NCBI RefSeq assembly: GCF_003369565.1
Contig: NZ_PIOD01000011.1
Location: 1-64,000, forward strand
DNA from: Oceanobacillus chungangensis
Lineage (GTDB): Bacteria; Bacillota; Bacilli; Bacillales; Amphibacillaceae
Length of the DNA stretch: 64,000 bases
Direction of reading: 5' to 3'
Every line of letters begins with the position of its first letter. The first letter of the stretch is position 1. A model generated the notes under the pieces. It made no database searches and was not told the DNA's origin. It saw nothing but the letters and a program-made list of their open reading frames with translations. Positions 1 to 8,632 of the stretch are shown in pieces. The translations under genes were made by a program, and so were the position numbers.

Positions 1-37
1 TATTTTAAATTCCTCACTATATTTGGCCATAAAAACA

Positions 38-74
38 CCCCCAAAAGTCATTTTTTAACTCTAACTTTTGGGGG
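38..74. terminator. GC-rich stem-loop at array edge
   Basis: Perfect 11-bp inverted repeat, CCCCCAAAAGT against ACTTTTGGGGG, with a 15-base loop. It lies between the window edge and the first cassette site. It could terminate the minus-strand gene at 134-376 or form the loop of the first site. Confidence 0.4.
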
Positions 75-132
75 TCGGTACCCATTTGATGATCTCACTT
101 GTCCTACCCTTGCACCAAATAGTTGAACAAAG
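58..132 (-). repeat. attC-like site 1 (right half clear)
   Basis: The right half GCACCAAATAGTTGAAC is clear at 111-128; the left half is too diverged to align. The TAG stop of the next gene follows at 134-136. Its presence shows that the array continues past the left window edge. Confidence 0.6.
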
Positions 133-133
133 A

Positions 134-376
134 CTATTGATTACAACCACACTCATATTCTTTAAATTTATATTCTTTATATAATCTTAACTCTTTAAGA
201 TCACTAGTATCTGACTCAAAAACCTTTATTATGGGAGCAACATCGGTTTTTGCAAATTCCCTTACTTGCTTATCTATATCAATGGACATATCTAAAGGAT
301 ATTCATTCATATCTTCATATAGATTATTACGTTCGCAAACATCATACGTCACTGCAATATAATATTGTGTCATCAT
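134..376 (-). CDS. small acidic hypothetical protein, 80 aa
   Basis: I do not recognise this protein. It starts with two methionines (MMTQYYIAVTYDVC), is rich in Asp/Glu/Lys, and ends in a Cys-rich tail (YECGCNQ). There is no signal peptide or membrane segment, so it is probably cytoplasmic. It sits alone between two cassette sites, with its stop touching site 1 and its start within a few bases of site 2, as expected of a single-gene cassette. Confidence 0.6.
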   Translation of the reverse strand: MMTQYYIAVTYDVCERNNLYEDMNEYPLDMSIDIDKQVREFAKTDVAPIIKVFESDTSDLKELRLYKEYKFKEYECGCNQ

Positions 377-378
377 AT

Positions 379-446
379 CACCCCAAATTCACATAATAGC
401 TCTATTAAGCCTTCTTCAACTCTTGCACCCGTTAGTTCAAGAAGAA
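379..446 (-). repeat. attC-like site 2 (left half degenerate)
   Basis: The right half CTTGCACCCGTTAGTTCAAG is intact. The left half is reduced to a CACCCCAAATTCACATAATA-like stretch that abuts the start of the gene at 134-376. The TAA of the next gene begins 2 bp after the site. Confidence 0.7.
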
Positions 447-447
447 T

Positions 448-927
448 TTATAATAATGGAAGAATGTCAGACAAATCGATAAATTCTAGTTCAGTTTCTG
501 CTTCTGCTTTCGAACGATAAACGGTAATTTTATCATAGGGTTTCATGTTGTCTTGCCATGTTCCTATATTACTCAGAAAATCTTCTACGTTTTCAGAAAT
601 TATAAAGCACTCTAAATCCCTTTTGATATAACAAATTGGTGCGTCACTTTCCGAATCACACTGTTGATAAACAATTCCGACAAATCCTCCTTTACTATCT
701 TTTGCCATAATATCTACATGTGGCACCGTAAAAAACTCTAAATGTGGAATATCATCGTCAAAGATAAATTGAATATCATAATCGTTAGCGTATGTTTGAT
801 ACTCTTCATTTCTATCATGAACCCCCATTGAATTAATGGTTGTTCCTGCTGATATAATCTCAGTATCCTCTAAATTAACACCTATGGCTCCAGAGAATGC
901 TGTTCTATCTAGATAAATTTTTCGCAT
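448..927 (-). CDS. hypothetical cassette protein, 159 aa
   Basis: Cytoplasmic, acidic, with no signal peptide. The middle part (HLEFFTVPHVDIMAKDSKGG, then a region around residues 85-115) faintly recalls the core of SMI1/KNR4 (SUKH) immunity proteins, but the match is too weak for a call. It lies alone between sites 2 and 3 with 56 bp between its start and site 3. A profile search against SUKH and Imm families would decide. Confidence 0.6.
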   Translation of the reverse strand: MRKIYLDRTAFSGAIGVNLEDTEIISAGTTINSMGVHDRNEEYQTYANDYDIQFIFDDDIPHLEFFTVPHVDIMAKDSKGGFVGIVYQQCDSESDAPICYIKRDLECFIISENVEDFLSNIGTWQDNMKPYDKITVYRSKAEAETELEFIDLSDILPLL

Positions 928-982
928 ATAAACCCCCGTTTAATCTTATTTTAAAGTAAATACTCATTACTTTTGTGATTTC

Positions 983-1068
983 TTATTCAACTAAACTGCC
1001 CCATTAGTTAAACAAGACCGCCATTGTGACGATTTCATTGTTGTACTAAAGCACCAGTTAGTTTAAGC
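983..1068 (-). repeat. attC-like site 3 (complete)
   Basis: Left half TTCAACTAAACTGCCCCATT, right half GCACCAGTTAGTTTAAG. The inner arms TTAGTTAAACAA and TTGTTGTACTAA pair with two mismatches. The loop carries the GACCGCC...GACGATTTC variant shared with sites at 27.1, 29.6, 43.3, 48.8 and 50.6 kb. Confidence 0.85.
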
Positions 1069-1091
1069 AATACTTTCTCACAATTTCTGGA

Positions 1092-2132
1092 TTATTTGAT
1101 ATGATGATAATCATTGTGCCATAAAAAGTATTTTTCCTTATACCTATTGTAGTATGCACATTCCTTGTTCTCTATTTTTTTAATATATTCCCTTACATCA
1201 TCAGTAAGGTGTTTTTGATTGTTCGCAACAATTTTACCATTTTTAACGGAAATATAACCTCTTTCATAAAGATCATCACAGCCAAATGTACACATCGGCA
1301 TCACAATATTTTTGTCCTTTTTTTCATGAGGTTTACATTCTGCTCTTTTCTTAATATGAGCTGCCACTAATAAATTAACAGGGTATTCTTTACCACAGAT
1401 ACCACAACGCTCCGATATCTTTCCTTTAAATAGGTGTTTTCTTAAATCTTTATGTTCGACCCTATATGTGATTTCTCCCTTTTTATCTAATTCGCTATCA
1501 TCATATTTATTTAGGGCTAATTCTTCTTCCAGCTCTACGGTAGTTATTGCATTATTATTCAGACCTTCATTCTGACTATCAGGTAAATTACACCATTTAT
1601 GAACTAACTCTTTAAAACCCCATTTAACCCATAAAAGGTTTCTTCTACCCCCTTTTCTATTACCTCCACTACCTCCAGAATAAAAAGATAATCTATGTTG
1701 TTCATTAAAATACGACTTTAATGCCCACCAATTCGCTTTTATCGCATCGTAGTCTCTTTCTCTTATCTTATCCAAGTCAAACGTTACTTTTCTAATAATC
1801 CTATCCTTTCGATCTCGAACTTCATATTCTTTAAAATATTCTCGGTTTGTTTCATAGAATTTGTTAGGATCCGAATAAGGATCAGCATCCAAAAATTCAA
1901 GGTCAAATGTAAGTACATTTACTTCTTGGTTAGGTTCAAGTATCCATATTTCTCTAGGTGGTGCTGTTACTCCTACTAACAAAAAGTCCTCAGAGTATAC
2001 TGGACCTTCCTCTAAAACCTTTTCAGTTAAATCATCTGTAAAAAAGCCTTCCCTAGTTAGTTCAGGTCCTGGTTTTTCTAATTTTTCATTTTTTCTAATC
2101 TCTCTAAAATAATACTGAGTTTTTATCTTCAT
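1092..2132 (-). CDS. HNH endonuclease family protein
   Basis: 346 residues with a C-terminal HNH-type nuclease domain at about 240-300. A zinc-binding pair CGICGKEYP is followed by AAHIKKRAE (the catalytic His region) and a second pair around MPMCTFGCDDLYERGYI. This layout occurs in stand-alone defence and restriction nucleases that cut DNA. The N-terminal ~230 residues are not recognised and may be the sensing domain; a glycine-rich patch SGGSGGNRKGG lies at about 153-163. No methylase or partner gene is adjacent. It lies alone between sites 3 and 4. HNH call firm; defence role inferred. Confidence 0.8.
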   Translation of the reverse strand: MKIKTQYYFREIRKNEKLEKPGPELTREGFFTDDLTEKVLEEGPVYSEDFLLVGVTAPPREIWILEPNQEVNVLTFDLEFLDADPYSDPNKFYETNREYFKEYEVRDRKDRIIRKVTFDLDKIRERDYDAIKANWWALKSYFNEQHRLSFYSGGSGGNRKGGRRNLLWVKWGFKELVHKWCNLPDSQNEGLNNNAITTVELEEELALNKYDDSELDKKGEITYRVEHKDLRKHLFKGKISERCGICGKEYPVNLLVAAHIKKRAECKPHEKKDKNIVMPMCTFGCDDLYERGYISVKNGKIVANNQKHLTDDVREYIKKIENKECAYYNRYKEKYFLWHNDYHHIK

Positions 2133-2250
2133 TTGTTGTACTCCTCACCAATAATCTTTGTTAAATCATAAAAATTTATAAGAATGTTAAAGGAGTTTAT
2201 AATAGAAAATAGCCTATTTGATATTATTTAATTATTTATGAGTGTAATTA

Positions 2251-2382
2251 CTTCTTCAACTAACCTGCGACTTTAACTCCTCCCTCAATAATAGCGCAAT
2301 ATTCAAATAATATTTCCGGAAGAAAAAGGTGATCGAATTTTATGATCACCTTGTTTAACTCTTGCACCCGTTAGCACAATAA
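2251..2382 (-). repeat. attC-like site 4 (long form)
   Basis: Left half CTTCAACTAACCTGCGACTT, right half CTTGCACCCGTTAGCACAAT. The long loop ends in a hairpin AAGGTGATC / GATCACCTT. The same long loop, with ACATAATATTCC, recurs at 3.0, 11.7, 49.6 and 52.0 kb. Confidence 0.85.
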
Positions 2383-2386
2383 GAAG

Positions 2387-2974
2387 TTAACGTTTTATAT
2401 TGTCATCATAGGTTTCCGCAACAAACACAAAGTCTAGCTGTTCTTTATTAATAAATAAACTTGTTTTAGCAGGGTTACTTGTGCTTGCCGAAACAATATC
2501 AACCTCTACAAGGTTAAAACTTACATTGTAAGCATCTTCAGCATCAAGTCCACCTGTTAAAGAATGTACCCCGTCCCCAAAAGACTTAAAAACGAGTACC
2601 TTTTCTTCCAAATCATCATTATCCATCTCAATCCACTGTTCGTTTACTAAAACTGCAAAAGAATAGTGCTTGGGAATGCATTCAATATGATTTATCCCTT
2701 TGTAGCATCTTAATGAAAACATATAGGTATGCGTTTCATCCCAATTAATATCAATGCCATATTTAAAAGCAAAAGTATTGTAAACCATCTCATAAAATAA
2801 AGGCATTACAATATCATCCCAAGAATCATATGCGGAGGCATTAATCGGAATTAAATGAGGGTATAAACTGACAATAGCTTGTTGGAAATTCAGTAAAATT
2901 GATGTATCGGAGATTCCTTGCAAATCATCATCTATTTCGTGTTCAAACTCTTTTAAACGTCTATTATCAATCAC
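2387..2974 (-). CDS. hypothetical cassette protein, ~195 aa
   Basis: Not recognised. Acidic and soluble, with no membrane segment; it has aromatic-rich stretches (MVYNTFAFKYGIDINWDETH). The GTG at 2974 is preferred because GGGGGG precedes it at good spacing; an upstream TTG (2989) would add five residues but overlaps that ribosome site. The stop lies 5 bp from site 4 and the start 60 bp from site 5. Confidence 0.65.
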   Translation of the reverse strand: MIDNRRLKEFEHEIDDDLQGISDTSILLNFQQAIVSLYPHLIPINASAYDSWDDIVMPLFYEMVYNTFAFKYGIDINWDETHTYMFSLRCYKGINHIECIPKHYSFAVLVNEQWIEMDNDDLEEKVLVFKSFGDGVHSLTGGLDAEDAYNVSFNLVEVDIVSASTSNPAKTSLFINKEQLDFVFVAETYDDNIKR

Positions 2975-3033
2975 ATCATTTCCCCCCAAAATTATCCCTT
3001 TTATTATGTAATTCGATGTTTGTAAAAAAATAT

Positions 3034-3174
3034 CCTTCTTAAACTAACCTGCCCCGTTAGCTAAAGAACTTTTTAATTTAATATTAACATAATATTCCAA
3101 ACGATTTTCAAAAAAATAAGACGATCAATTTGATGATCGCCTTGTTAAACTATCGCACCAGTTACTTTAAGTAC
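3034..3174 (-). repeat. attC-like site 5 (long form)
   Basis: Left half TTAAACTAACCTGCCCCGTT, right half TCGCACCAGTTACTTTAAGT. The loop hairpin is GACGATCA...TGATCGCC. It has the extended TTTAAGTACNNNNCTTCAC flank. From 3175 to 3338 I see only a GACGC...GCGTC hairpin and no gene. Confidence 0.85.
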
Positions 3175-3338
3175 AATACTTCACAATCTATTTACATCTC
3201 AATTAACTCCAACTCCCTTAAATGTGTTGTCCATGCAAAAGACGCCTTCTTATTAAAGAAAAGCGTCCGTTTACTGAAGGATTATTTATTTCAAATGACA
3301 GTACGTTCCTATTCTTTACTCATACTTCATCCACCAAA

Positions 3339-3773
3339 TTAAAATTGATAAGCTTTAACACGTTTCCAGACCAACTTTTGAATTGGATTCAAGCCGTTAT
3401 GAATAGTTAGTATATCCCCTTCAATTGAAGCTATTCGTGGTTGCTGCTGCCCTAGCCAGGTTGGATTCATACTTACATCCATATGGTGGGTTAGCGTACG
3501 CTCTACTTCATTAACATGAAATTTTCCCCCATAAGCCAAATAACCATGTGCTGCCTCAGCCATTTCTTCAGTCGTCCCTGTAAGCATATGCCCTGACTGA
3601 TAATGTGGACGCCCTTGCTTCATGAGTTGAGCAGACATATACCCTTCTGGATGGTACATGATAAACCCCGTTGCATCTTCACCTAATGGATAAACGGTGT
3701 TTCCATTCTCATCTCGATCTTTAAAGGATACGAGTGACCAAACACCAACAATCTGCTCTTTTAATGTTGTCAA
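3339..3773 (-). CDS. lipocalin-like domain protein
   Basis: 144 residues matching the bacterial lipocalin-like family (Lipocalin_5 type). It opens with IVGVWSLVSF, then GFIMYHPEGYMSAQLM, AYGGKFHV and a C-terminal LVWKRV. These small beta-barrel proteins are cytoplasmic and their ligand is generally unknown. The start is a TTG with AGGAGG eight bases upstream. The 3' end is about 165 bp from site 5, farther than usual for this array. Confidence 0.8.
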   Translation of the reverse strand: MTTLKEQIVGVWSLVSFKDRDENGNTVYPLGEDATGFIMYHPEGYMSAQLMKQGRPHYQSGHMLTGTTEEMAEAAHGYLAYGGKFHVNEVERTLTHHMDVSMNPTWLGQQQPRIASIEGDILTIHNGLNPIQKLVWKRVKAYQF

Positions 3774-3918
3774 TTAGAATACCTCCTAATAAAGATAATC
3801 AAAATGTTATGAACTAAAAACTTTTGATAAGTCTATATCCCCCAATATTTTTATTTTATAGCTATTCCTATTTCTATTAAAAAATATTTTATTAATGTCT
3901 GTATTCAAAGTATATCAA

Positions 3919-3990
3919 TTATGCTTTCACAACATGAATTGGTCTCCCTAAGATTACCTCAGCAGCTTCCATTACATCTTCTCTTTCCCT
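3919..3990 (-). pseudogene. C-terminal gene remnant
   Basis: An open stretch ending in EVILGRPIHVVKA and a TAA, with no start. It reads like the C-terminus of an enzyme cut off upstream. The rest of 3774-4008 holds only AT-rich sequence. The parent gene is not identified. Confidence 0.3.
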
Positions 3991-4008
3991 TTAATAATTT
4001 GATTCATT

Positions 4009-4090
4009 GTTTAGTACAATAACTTCTACCTAAAATAGCGTTAATCCTTCTTGAATTAACGCACCAGTTACTTTAAGTACATTACTTCAC
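4009..4090 (-). repeat. attC-like site 6 (left half shortened)
   Basis: It keeps TTTAGTACAATAAC, the perfect loop hairpin GCGTTAAT / ATTAACGC, and the right half GCACCAGTTACTTTAAGTAC, but lacks the outer left arm. The GCGTTAAT loop recurs at 6.0, 8.1, 9.9, 23.0 and 50.2 kb. Confidence 0.8.
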
Positions 4091-4111
4091 AATTTAACTA
4101 AATGCAGTTAA

Positions 4112-4735
4112 TTAGTTCTGGTTTGCATTTTTTTCTTCTATCTTTATCTTCAATAATAGTACCATAGCATCTTCTTTAATCATTCTATTTACTGATTCCT
4201 CATCTTGTAAATCAATGGTACTAATTGAATTACCTTCCGTTTCCCTATATACTGCTAATATCTTTGTTTCACCCAATTCTAACTCTACTTCTTCATTACC
4301 AATGGCATAGTCCCAAGAACTAAAAATATCAGTCTTAGATTCATATTCAATTATTGATGGTTGAGTGCTTACATCAGGTCCATAAACAAAAACTAAAGTG
4401 TCTTCTGAATTTGGATTGATCATACCAAACCCCAAATGCCCTTCGTCCACTTCATTAGGGCTGTTACCATAGGATAATTGCGTTAATGGTTTAGATTCTC
4501 TTTTTCCATAATAGTATCTTTCTACCCAAAGATTTACCCAACTTTTATCTGCATTGGGTAATTTAAAATCAAAATCATATAGTATCCCTAAATTTAAATC
4601 CTCAAAGGTATTCACATATTCGGAATCGGAATTAACTGAAATAGTAACTTTATTGTCACTTGAATTAGTGCAACCAGAGCTTAATACTAAGAAAAAAAAT
4701 AGGATAGTACTGAACATGAAATAGTTTTTTATCAA
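4112..4735 (-). CDS. putative lipoprotein, 207 aa
   Basis: An N-terminal hydrophobic segment ends in the lipobox LSSGC (Cys at about 22), so the mature protein should be lipid-anchored outside the membrane. The rest is an acidic, beta-rich domain of unknown function (motifs LGFGMINPNSEDTLVFVYGP and ELELGETKILAVY). A ribosome site precedes the ATG. It lies between sites 6 and 7, with its stop about 20 bp from site 6. Confidence 0.7.
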   Translation of the reverse strand: MIKNYFMFSTILFFFLVLSSGCTNSSDNKVTISVNSDSEYVNTFEDLNLGILYDFDFKLPNADKSWVNLWVERYYYGKRESKPLTQLSYGNSPNEVDEGHLGFGMINPNSEDTLVFVYGPDVSTQPSIIEYESKTDIFSSWDYAIGNEEVELELGETKILAVYRETEGNSISTIDLQDEESVNRMIKEDAMVLLLKIKIEEKNANQN

Positions 4736-4795
4736 AGAAGCTCCCCCATTCTTAAATTGATTTTACTAAACTATTTCGGCACACTCTTAATAACA

Positions 4796-4886
4796 CCTTC
4801 TTATTTCATTAATCTACCCAATTAGTTGAATAACAGGTTCAGGTTCAGATTTCCTTCTTAAAGTAATGCACCATATAGTTTAAGTA
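4796..4886 (-). repeat. attC-like site 7
   Basis: Left half diverged (CATTAATCTACCCAATTAG then TTGAATAAC); right half GCACCATATAGTTTAAGTAC with the CTTCACAA extension. The loop is unlike the common classes (CAGGTTCAGGTTCAG). From 4887 to 4992 there is no gene. Confidence 0.75.
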
Positions 4887-4992
4887 CACCTCTTCACAAG
4901 AATTTAACTTGATTAGGTTTTTCACATTTGTTTTTGCTCTTTAATTTGAGCATTAAGGGTAAGGTACATAAAATAAGATTTAGGTGAGTTTG

Positions 4993-5850
4993 CTAAATTT
5001 TTTTTAGATTAGCTCGTCTTTCCCTTTCATCTATCATCTGTAATGTCTTTAAATTTTTATAGGGAAGGGCATTTAACTTATTCATTAATAAAGAATATTT
5101 ACTATCGTCCATTTTCCCTCGAAGATAGTGGTGTATTAGAAAAAAATCAGCCGCATCTTCAGCTATTCCTGTACTATTATATTTATCCAAGAGAAAAATG
5201 AGTTGATCTAAAAACCAATTCACGCCATCCTTATCTAAGGGTAAATTAATTATAACGCTTCTGATAAATCTTTTATCGTCACTTGTCTTAAAAATATGTT
5301 CCGCTTCTTCTTTCGTTATTTCTTCCAGATTTGGTATATCCATATCACCTGTAATTTCATCTTCATCAACAATATCTTCCTCTTCAAGGCGTTCAATGAA
5401 TTCTGAGAAACTACGTGCGATTTGAAATTCAACTTCTTCTTCAACATCGATATAAACGATACTTGGATTTTTTGTCTTTCCTCTGTAATCCATCGCAACC
5501 CAAGTATGACCCTCTCCATTAAGAAGCACTAAATCATTTGGAAGCTCCCATTCCTTAATGAGATACTCAGAATCTAAAATACCATCTTCCCCAATACCAA
5601 ATATACTATCAACCTCAATATAGTCCTCTACTGATTCAGTAGAGAAATCAATAGGGAAAACAGTACGTTTTATGTATCCCCCATTTTGTTTTTTTACTAA
5701 TTTCTTATAGAGTTTGGGTAATTCTATGCCTAACTTTTCCTCTGCTAAAACAATATCCTTCTTTTTTATAGGGCCTAACACTAAATCGTCTTCATCATCT
5801 AACCAAAATTTACGCATTGATTTCCATCCGGCATTTTTTGGCATTTCCAA
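4993..5850 (-). CDS. SMI1/KNR4 (SUKH-1) family protein
   Basis: 285 residues. Residues ~25-165 carry the SUKH core: AEEKLGIELPKLYKKLVKKQ then NGGYI, SIFGIGEDGIL, LVLLNGEGHTWVAMDYRG, SIVYID and ARSFSEFIERL. SUKH proteins are best known as immunity partners of polymorphic nuclease toxins; no toxin gene is adjacent, so this is an orphan in a cassette. The C-terminal ~110 residues are helical and unrecognised. The start is uncertain: TTG at 5850 has a weak ribosome site, and a methionine near residue 12 is possible. Confidence 0.8.
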   Translation of the reverse strand: MEMPKNAGWKSMRKFWLDDEDDLVLGPIKKKDIVLAEEKLGIELPKLYKKLVKKQNGGYIKRTVFPIDFSTESVEDYIEVDSIFGIGEDGILDSEYLIKEWELPNDLVLLNGEGHTWVAMDYRGKTKNPSIVYIDVEEEVEFQIARSFSEFIERLEEEDIVDEDEITGDMDIPNLEEITKEEAEHIFKTSDDKRFIRSVIINLPLDKDGVNWFLDQLIFLLDKYNSTGIAEDAADFFLIHHYLRGKMDDSKYSLLMNKLNALPYKNLKTLQMIDERERRANLKKI

Positions 5851-5972
5851 ATAGCATAAGAAAACATTACCACAATAACATTTGTATTTATATGTAGAAT
5901 CTTCGACAAATTACGACTCTAAAAATCTGATACCCGATTTGGAGTCCAAATATAATGTGGCAATTTAGATAT

Positions 5973-6065
5973 TCCTTCTTCAACTAACCTGCCCCAATAG
6001 TACAATAATTTCTACCTAAAATAGCGTTAATCCTTCTTGAATTAACGCACCAGTTAGTTTAAGTG
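5973..6065 (-). repeat. attC-like site 8 (complete)
   Basis: Left half TTCAACTAACCTGCCCCAAT, GCGTTAAT/ATTAACGC loop, right half GCACCAGTTAGTTTAAGTGG. This is one of the cleanest copies. Confidence 0.9.
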
Positions 6066-6253
6066 GAATCCTTCACAATCTTTTCTTTACTCTTCAAGAT
6101 CTAATCTCTTGAATGTGTTGGGCAACTACAAAAGACGCCCTCTTATTAAAGAAAAGCGCCCGATTGTGGAATAATGAAAAATGCGATAAAGAATAAAAAA
6201 TGCCCCCAAATTTTTAGTAATGGACCTCTTTGTTAATGTAAAAGAATAAAATC

Positions 6254-6296
6254 GCAGTTCCCTTGCTCAAGAAATGTGCCCTTTAGCTGAATAGCA
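6254..6296 (-). repeat. attC-like half-site 8b
   Basis: GTGCCCTTTAGCTGAATAG resembles a right half in the 3' region of the MFS gene cassette. Between it and site 8 (6066-6253) lies a GACGCCC...GCGCCC-like hairpin, a near copy of the one at 3240-3270, and no gene. Confidence 0.5.
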
Positions 6297-6339
6297 GCTT
6301 TCTAATTTTCTCTTAATAAAATGCCACCATTACCAAATA

Positions 6340-7860
6340 TTATTTTTTCATTTCAAGACTCTCTTTTGCAACATTTACTCGCTCCTTGCCCATAAAGAAA
6401 ATGACAACTGCGGACAATAAGATAGGTATTAGCGCGATGAAAAATATAAATGTTATAGAGTCTGAGAGCGAATAAGTTATTTTTTCCAAAATAAAATCAG
6501 GAATCTTCGCACGTTCACTTGGCTCAAAAATTTGTTGAGGGCTGCCAATATTACCTATCCCCGAACCGCCGTCCAGACCTTTAAAAGCATCCGCTAATTT
6601 TTGTGTAAATACATTGTTTTGAATGGTACCAAAGACAGTGATTCCAATAGTCATGCCGATCGAACGTAAAAAGGAGTTCGTTGAATTAGCTGTTCCTCGA
6701 AAATGGGACTCAAGATTATGAACAGAAGCTGTCGGCAATAGTGAAAATGAAAAGCCCATCCCAAAGCCAACAGTAATCATATAAATAGTCATGATTCCTC
6801 TAGTTGTGTCAGGTGTTAAAGTGCTAAGAAAGTACATACCTAAAAAATATGAAATAACGGAAATAATCATTAAATTACGAAAGCTCGTCTTCGTTTGAAA
6901 TATCCCCCCAATTGCACTTCCAGCCACGGATCCCAGCATCATTGGCATTAGAATTAATCCTGCATTTGTAGTCGATCCACCGTAAACTGCTTGAACAAAT
7001 ATAGGAATAAAAACCGTTAAAATAATGAATGTTCCTCCGTATAAGAAAGCTAAAATTTGCGAGGAAGCAAACAATCTTCTTTTAAATAACCAAAAAGGCA
7101 AAATCGGTTCCTTCGCCTTAAGCTCAAAAAGGATAAAGGCAATGATGAATACTGTAAAGCTAATAAATAAACTAATTACCTGAATAGAATCCCAAGTATA
7201 CGTCTTACCCCCCAGCTCTAGTGCAAACATTAAACATACGATTGCCGTCACAAGGGTAATTGCCCCACCCCAGTCAATTTTCTGATTCTGTAGCTGCGAT
7301 GATTCCTTATAATAGCGAACAATTAGAAATAACGATATCAATCCGATAGGAACATTAACATAAAATACCCAATGCCAGCTAATATACTCAGTTATATAAG
7401 CACCTAATAACGGCCCCATCACGCTAGATGCCCCAAATACAGCCCCAAGCAATCCTGTCATTTTCCCACGCTTTTCTGGCGGAAAAATATCAAAAACGAT
7501 TGTGAAGGCGATTGGCATTAATGCCCCACCACCAATTCCTTGAATAGCACGATAAATACTTAGCTGAACCATACTTTGAGCAATCCCACAAAGTGCTGAC
7601 CCAATTAAAAAGACAGCTAATCCAAATATAAAAAATCGCTTGCGCCCAAACATATCCGACAGTTTACCAAAAATCGGCATTCCAGCCATAACTGCAATCA
7701 TATAGGCAGATGTTACCCATACAAATTTATCAAAGTCTCCAAGGTCTGAAACAATCGTACCCATTGCTGTTGCCACAATCGTATTATCCATAGCTGACAT
7801 AAGGATCCCTAGCAATAAGCCTGTCACAACAAATTTAATATTGCTTTCTTTTGAAATCAT
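6340..7860 (-). CDS. MFS multidrug transporter, DHA2 (EmrB/QacA) family
   Basis: 506 residues with about 14 predicted membrane helices. Family motifs: MDNTIVATA in helix 1, motif A GKLSDMFGRKR after helix 2, and motif C-like GPLLGAYITEYISWHWVFYV in helix 5. It probably exports lipophilic drugs or dyes by proton antiport. It ends in a short basic tail (KERVNVAKESLEMKK). No TetR or MarR regulator is adjacent. It is the largest single-gene cargo between two sites here. Substrate cannot be told from sequence. Confidence 0.9.
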   Translation of the reverse strand: MISKESNIKFVVTGLLLGILMSAMDNTIVATAMGTIVSDLGDFDKFVWVTSAYMIAVMAGMPIFGKLSDMFGRKRFFIFGLAVFLIGSALCGIAQSMVQLSIYRAIQGIGGGALMPIAFTIVFDIFPPEKRGKMTGLLGAVFGASSVMGPLLGAYITEYISWHWVFYVNVPIGLISLFLIVRYYKESSQLQNQKIDWGGAITLVTAIVCLMFALELGGKTYTWDSIQVISLFISFTVFIIAFILFELKAKEPILPFWLFKRRLFASSQILAFLYGGTFIILTVFIPIFVQAVYGGSTTNAGLILMPMMLGSVAGSAIGGIFQTKTSFRNLMIISVISYFLGMYFLSTLTPDTTRGIMTIYMITVGFGMGFSFSLLPTASVHNLESHFRGTANSTNSFLRSIGMTIGITVFGTIQNNVFTQKLADAFKGLDGGSGIGNIGSPQQIFEPSERAKIPDFILEKITYSLSDSITFIFFIALIPILLSAVVIFFMGKERVNVAKESLEMKK

Positions 7861-8029
7861 AAATGCTCTCCCCTCATATCATAAACCATTGAGAATTCCT
7901 CACTTTGTTATATGTATTTTATATTCTAGCCCATTATTTAATATTTGCTTAATAAAGATTAAATTCATTTTTTAAAACTAATATTGTTACTCCCTTAAAT
8001 GGCTCGATTGTTGAATAAAATCTAAAAAC

Positions 8030-8125
8030 GATTCTTCAACTAAACTGCCCCTTTAGTACAATAACTTCTACGTAAAATAGCGTTAATCCTTCTTGAATTA
8101 ACGCACCAGGATAGTTGAATAAGAT
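8030..8125 (-). repeat. attC-like site 9 (complete)
   Basis: Left half TTCAACTAAACTGCCCCTTT, GCGTTAAT/ATTAACGC loop, right half GCACCAGGATAGTTGAATAA with three extra bases. A decayed further copy (GGCTCGATTGTTGAATAAAA) lies just left, at 8001-8020. Confidence 0.9.
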
Positions 8126-8246
8126 TTTAATATTATTTATTAATTTCTATAAGTATTACCTTTAATAACTTTCAAAACATCATCTTTAATAATTTATTAA
8201 AACGCTCTTCATCCTAAAAGTAGTATGTGCAGACTACACTTTATTC

Positions 8247-8308
8247 GTTCAAGTGACAAAATTGTCACAACGTATTGTCTTTTGTTAGGTGATTCGATTT
8301 CGTATAAT
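8247..8308 (+). promoter_or_regulatory. promoter with adjacent inverted repeat
   Basis: A perfect TATAAT (8303-8308) lies about 50 bp before the plus-strand gene at 8360. Upstream, near 8252-8267, GTGACAA-AA-TTGTCAC is a perfect 7-bp-arm dyad that could bind a repressor or activator. The -35 element is weak. The regulator is unknown. Confidence 0.5.
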
Positions 8309-8359
8309 AACTCTACTTGCTATGATAAAAATAAAAATTAATCGAAAAGGAGTTAACTA

Positions 8360-8542
8360 ATGGAACAAGTTTTATTTATTGTATCAATGGTTTCCTTGGG
8401 CTTATGTTTTTGCATATTTATTCTAGGAATTCTCAACAATGGAATTAATAATCTATTTAAATCCAAATACACAAAAATATCTGCCATATTGTTTGTTGTT
8501 TATATACTCACCTTTGTACCGTATATAATTGTTTCCAGTTAA
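8360..8542 (+). CDS. small two-helix membrane protein, 60 aa (plus strand)
   Basis: Two hydrophobic segments (VLFIVSMVSLGLCFCIFILG and ISAILFVVYILTFVPYIIV) joined by a short basic loop. AAAGGAG stands seven bases before the ATG, so it is likely a real gene despite its size. It is one of few genes reading against the array direction, and unlike most cassettes it has its own promoter. Function unknown. Confidence 0.7.
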   Translation: MEQVLFIVSMVSLGLCFCIFILGILNNGINNLFKSKYTKISAILFVVYILTFVPYIIVSS

Positions 8543-8549
8543 TTTTTTG

Positions 8550-8625
8550 AGTGTAAACTGACTGCCCCAATAGTTAACTAAAGAGTGCACACTTGCTTCT
8601 TGAAGTAAAGCACCAGTTAGTTGTA
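8550..8625 (-). repeat. attC-like site 10 (complete)
   Basis: Left half TAAACTGACTGCCCCAATAG, right half GCACCAGTTAGTTGTAAAAA, with a short loop. Confidence 0.85.
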
Positions 8626-8632
8626 AAAAGGG

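Noticed and set aside
8250-8270. FNR/CRP site at GTGACAAAATTGTCAC
   Set aside because: The half-sites GTGA and TCAC are eight, not six, bases apart, so it does not fit the TGTGA-N6-TCACA spacing.
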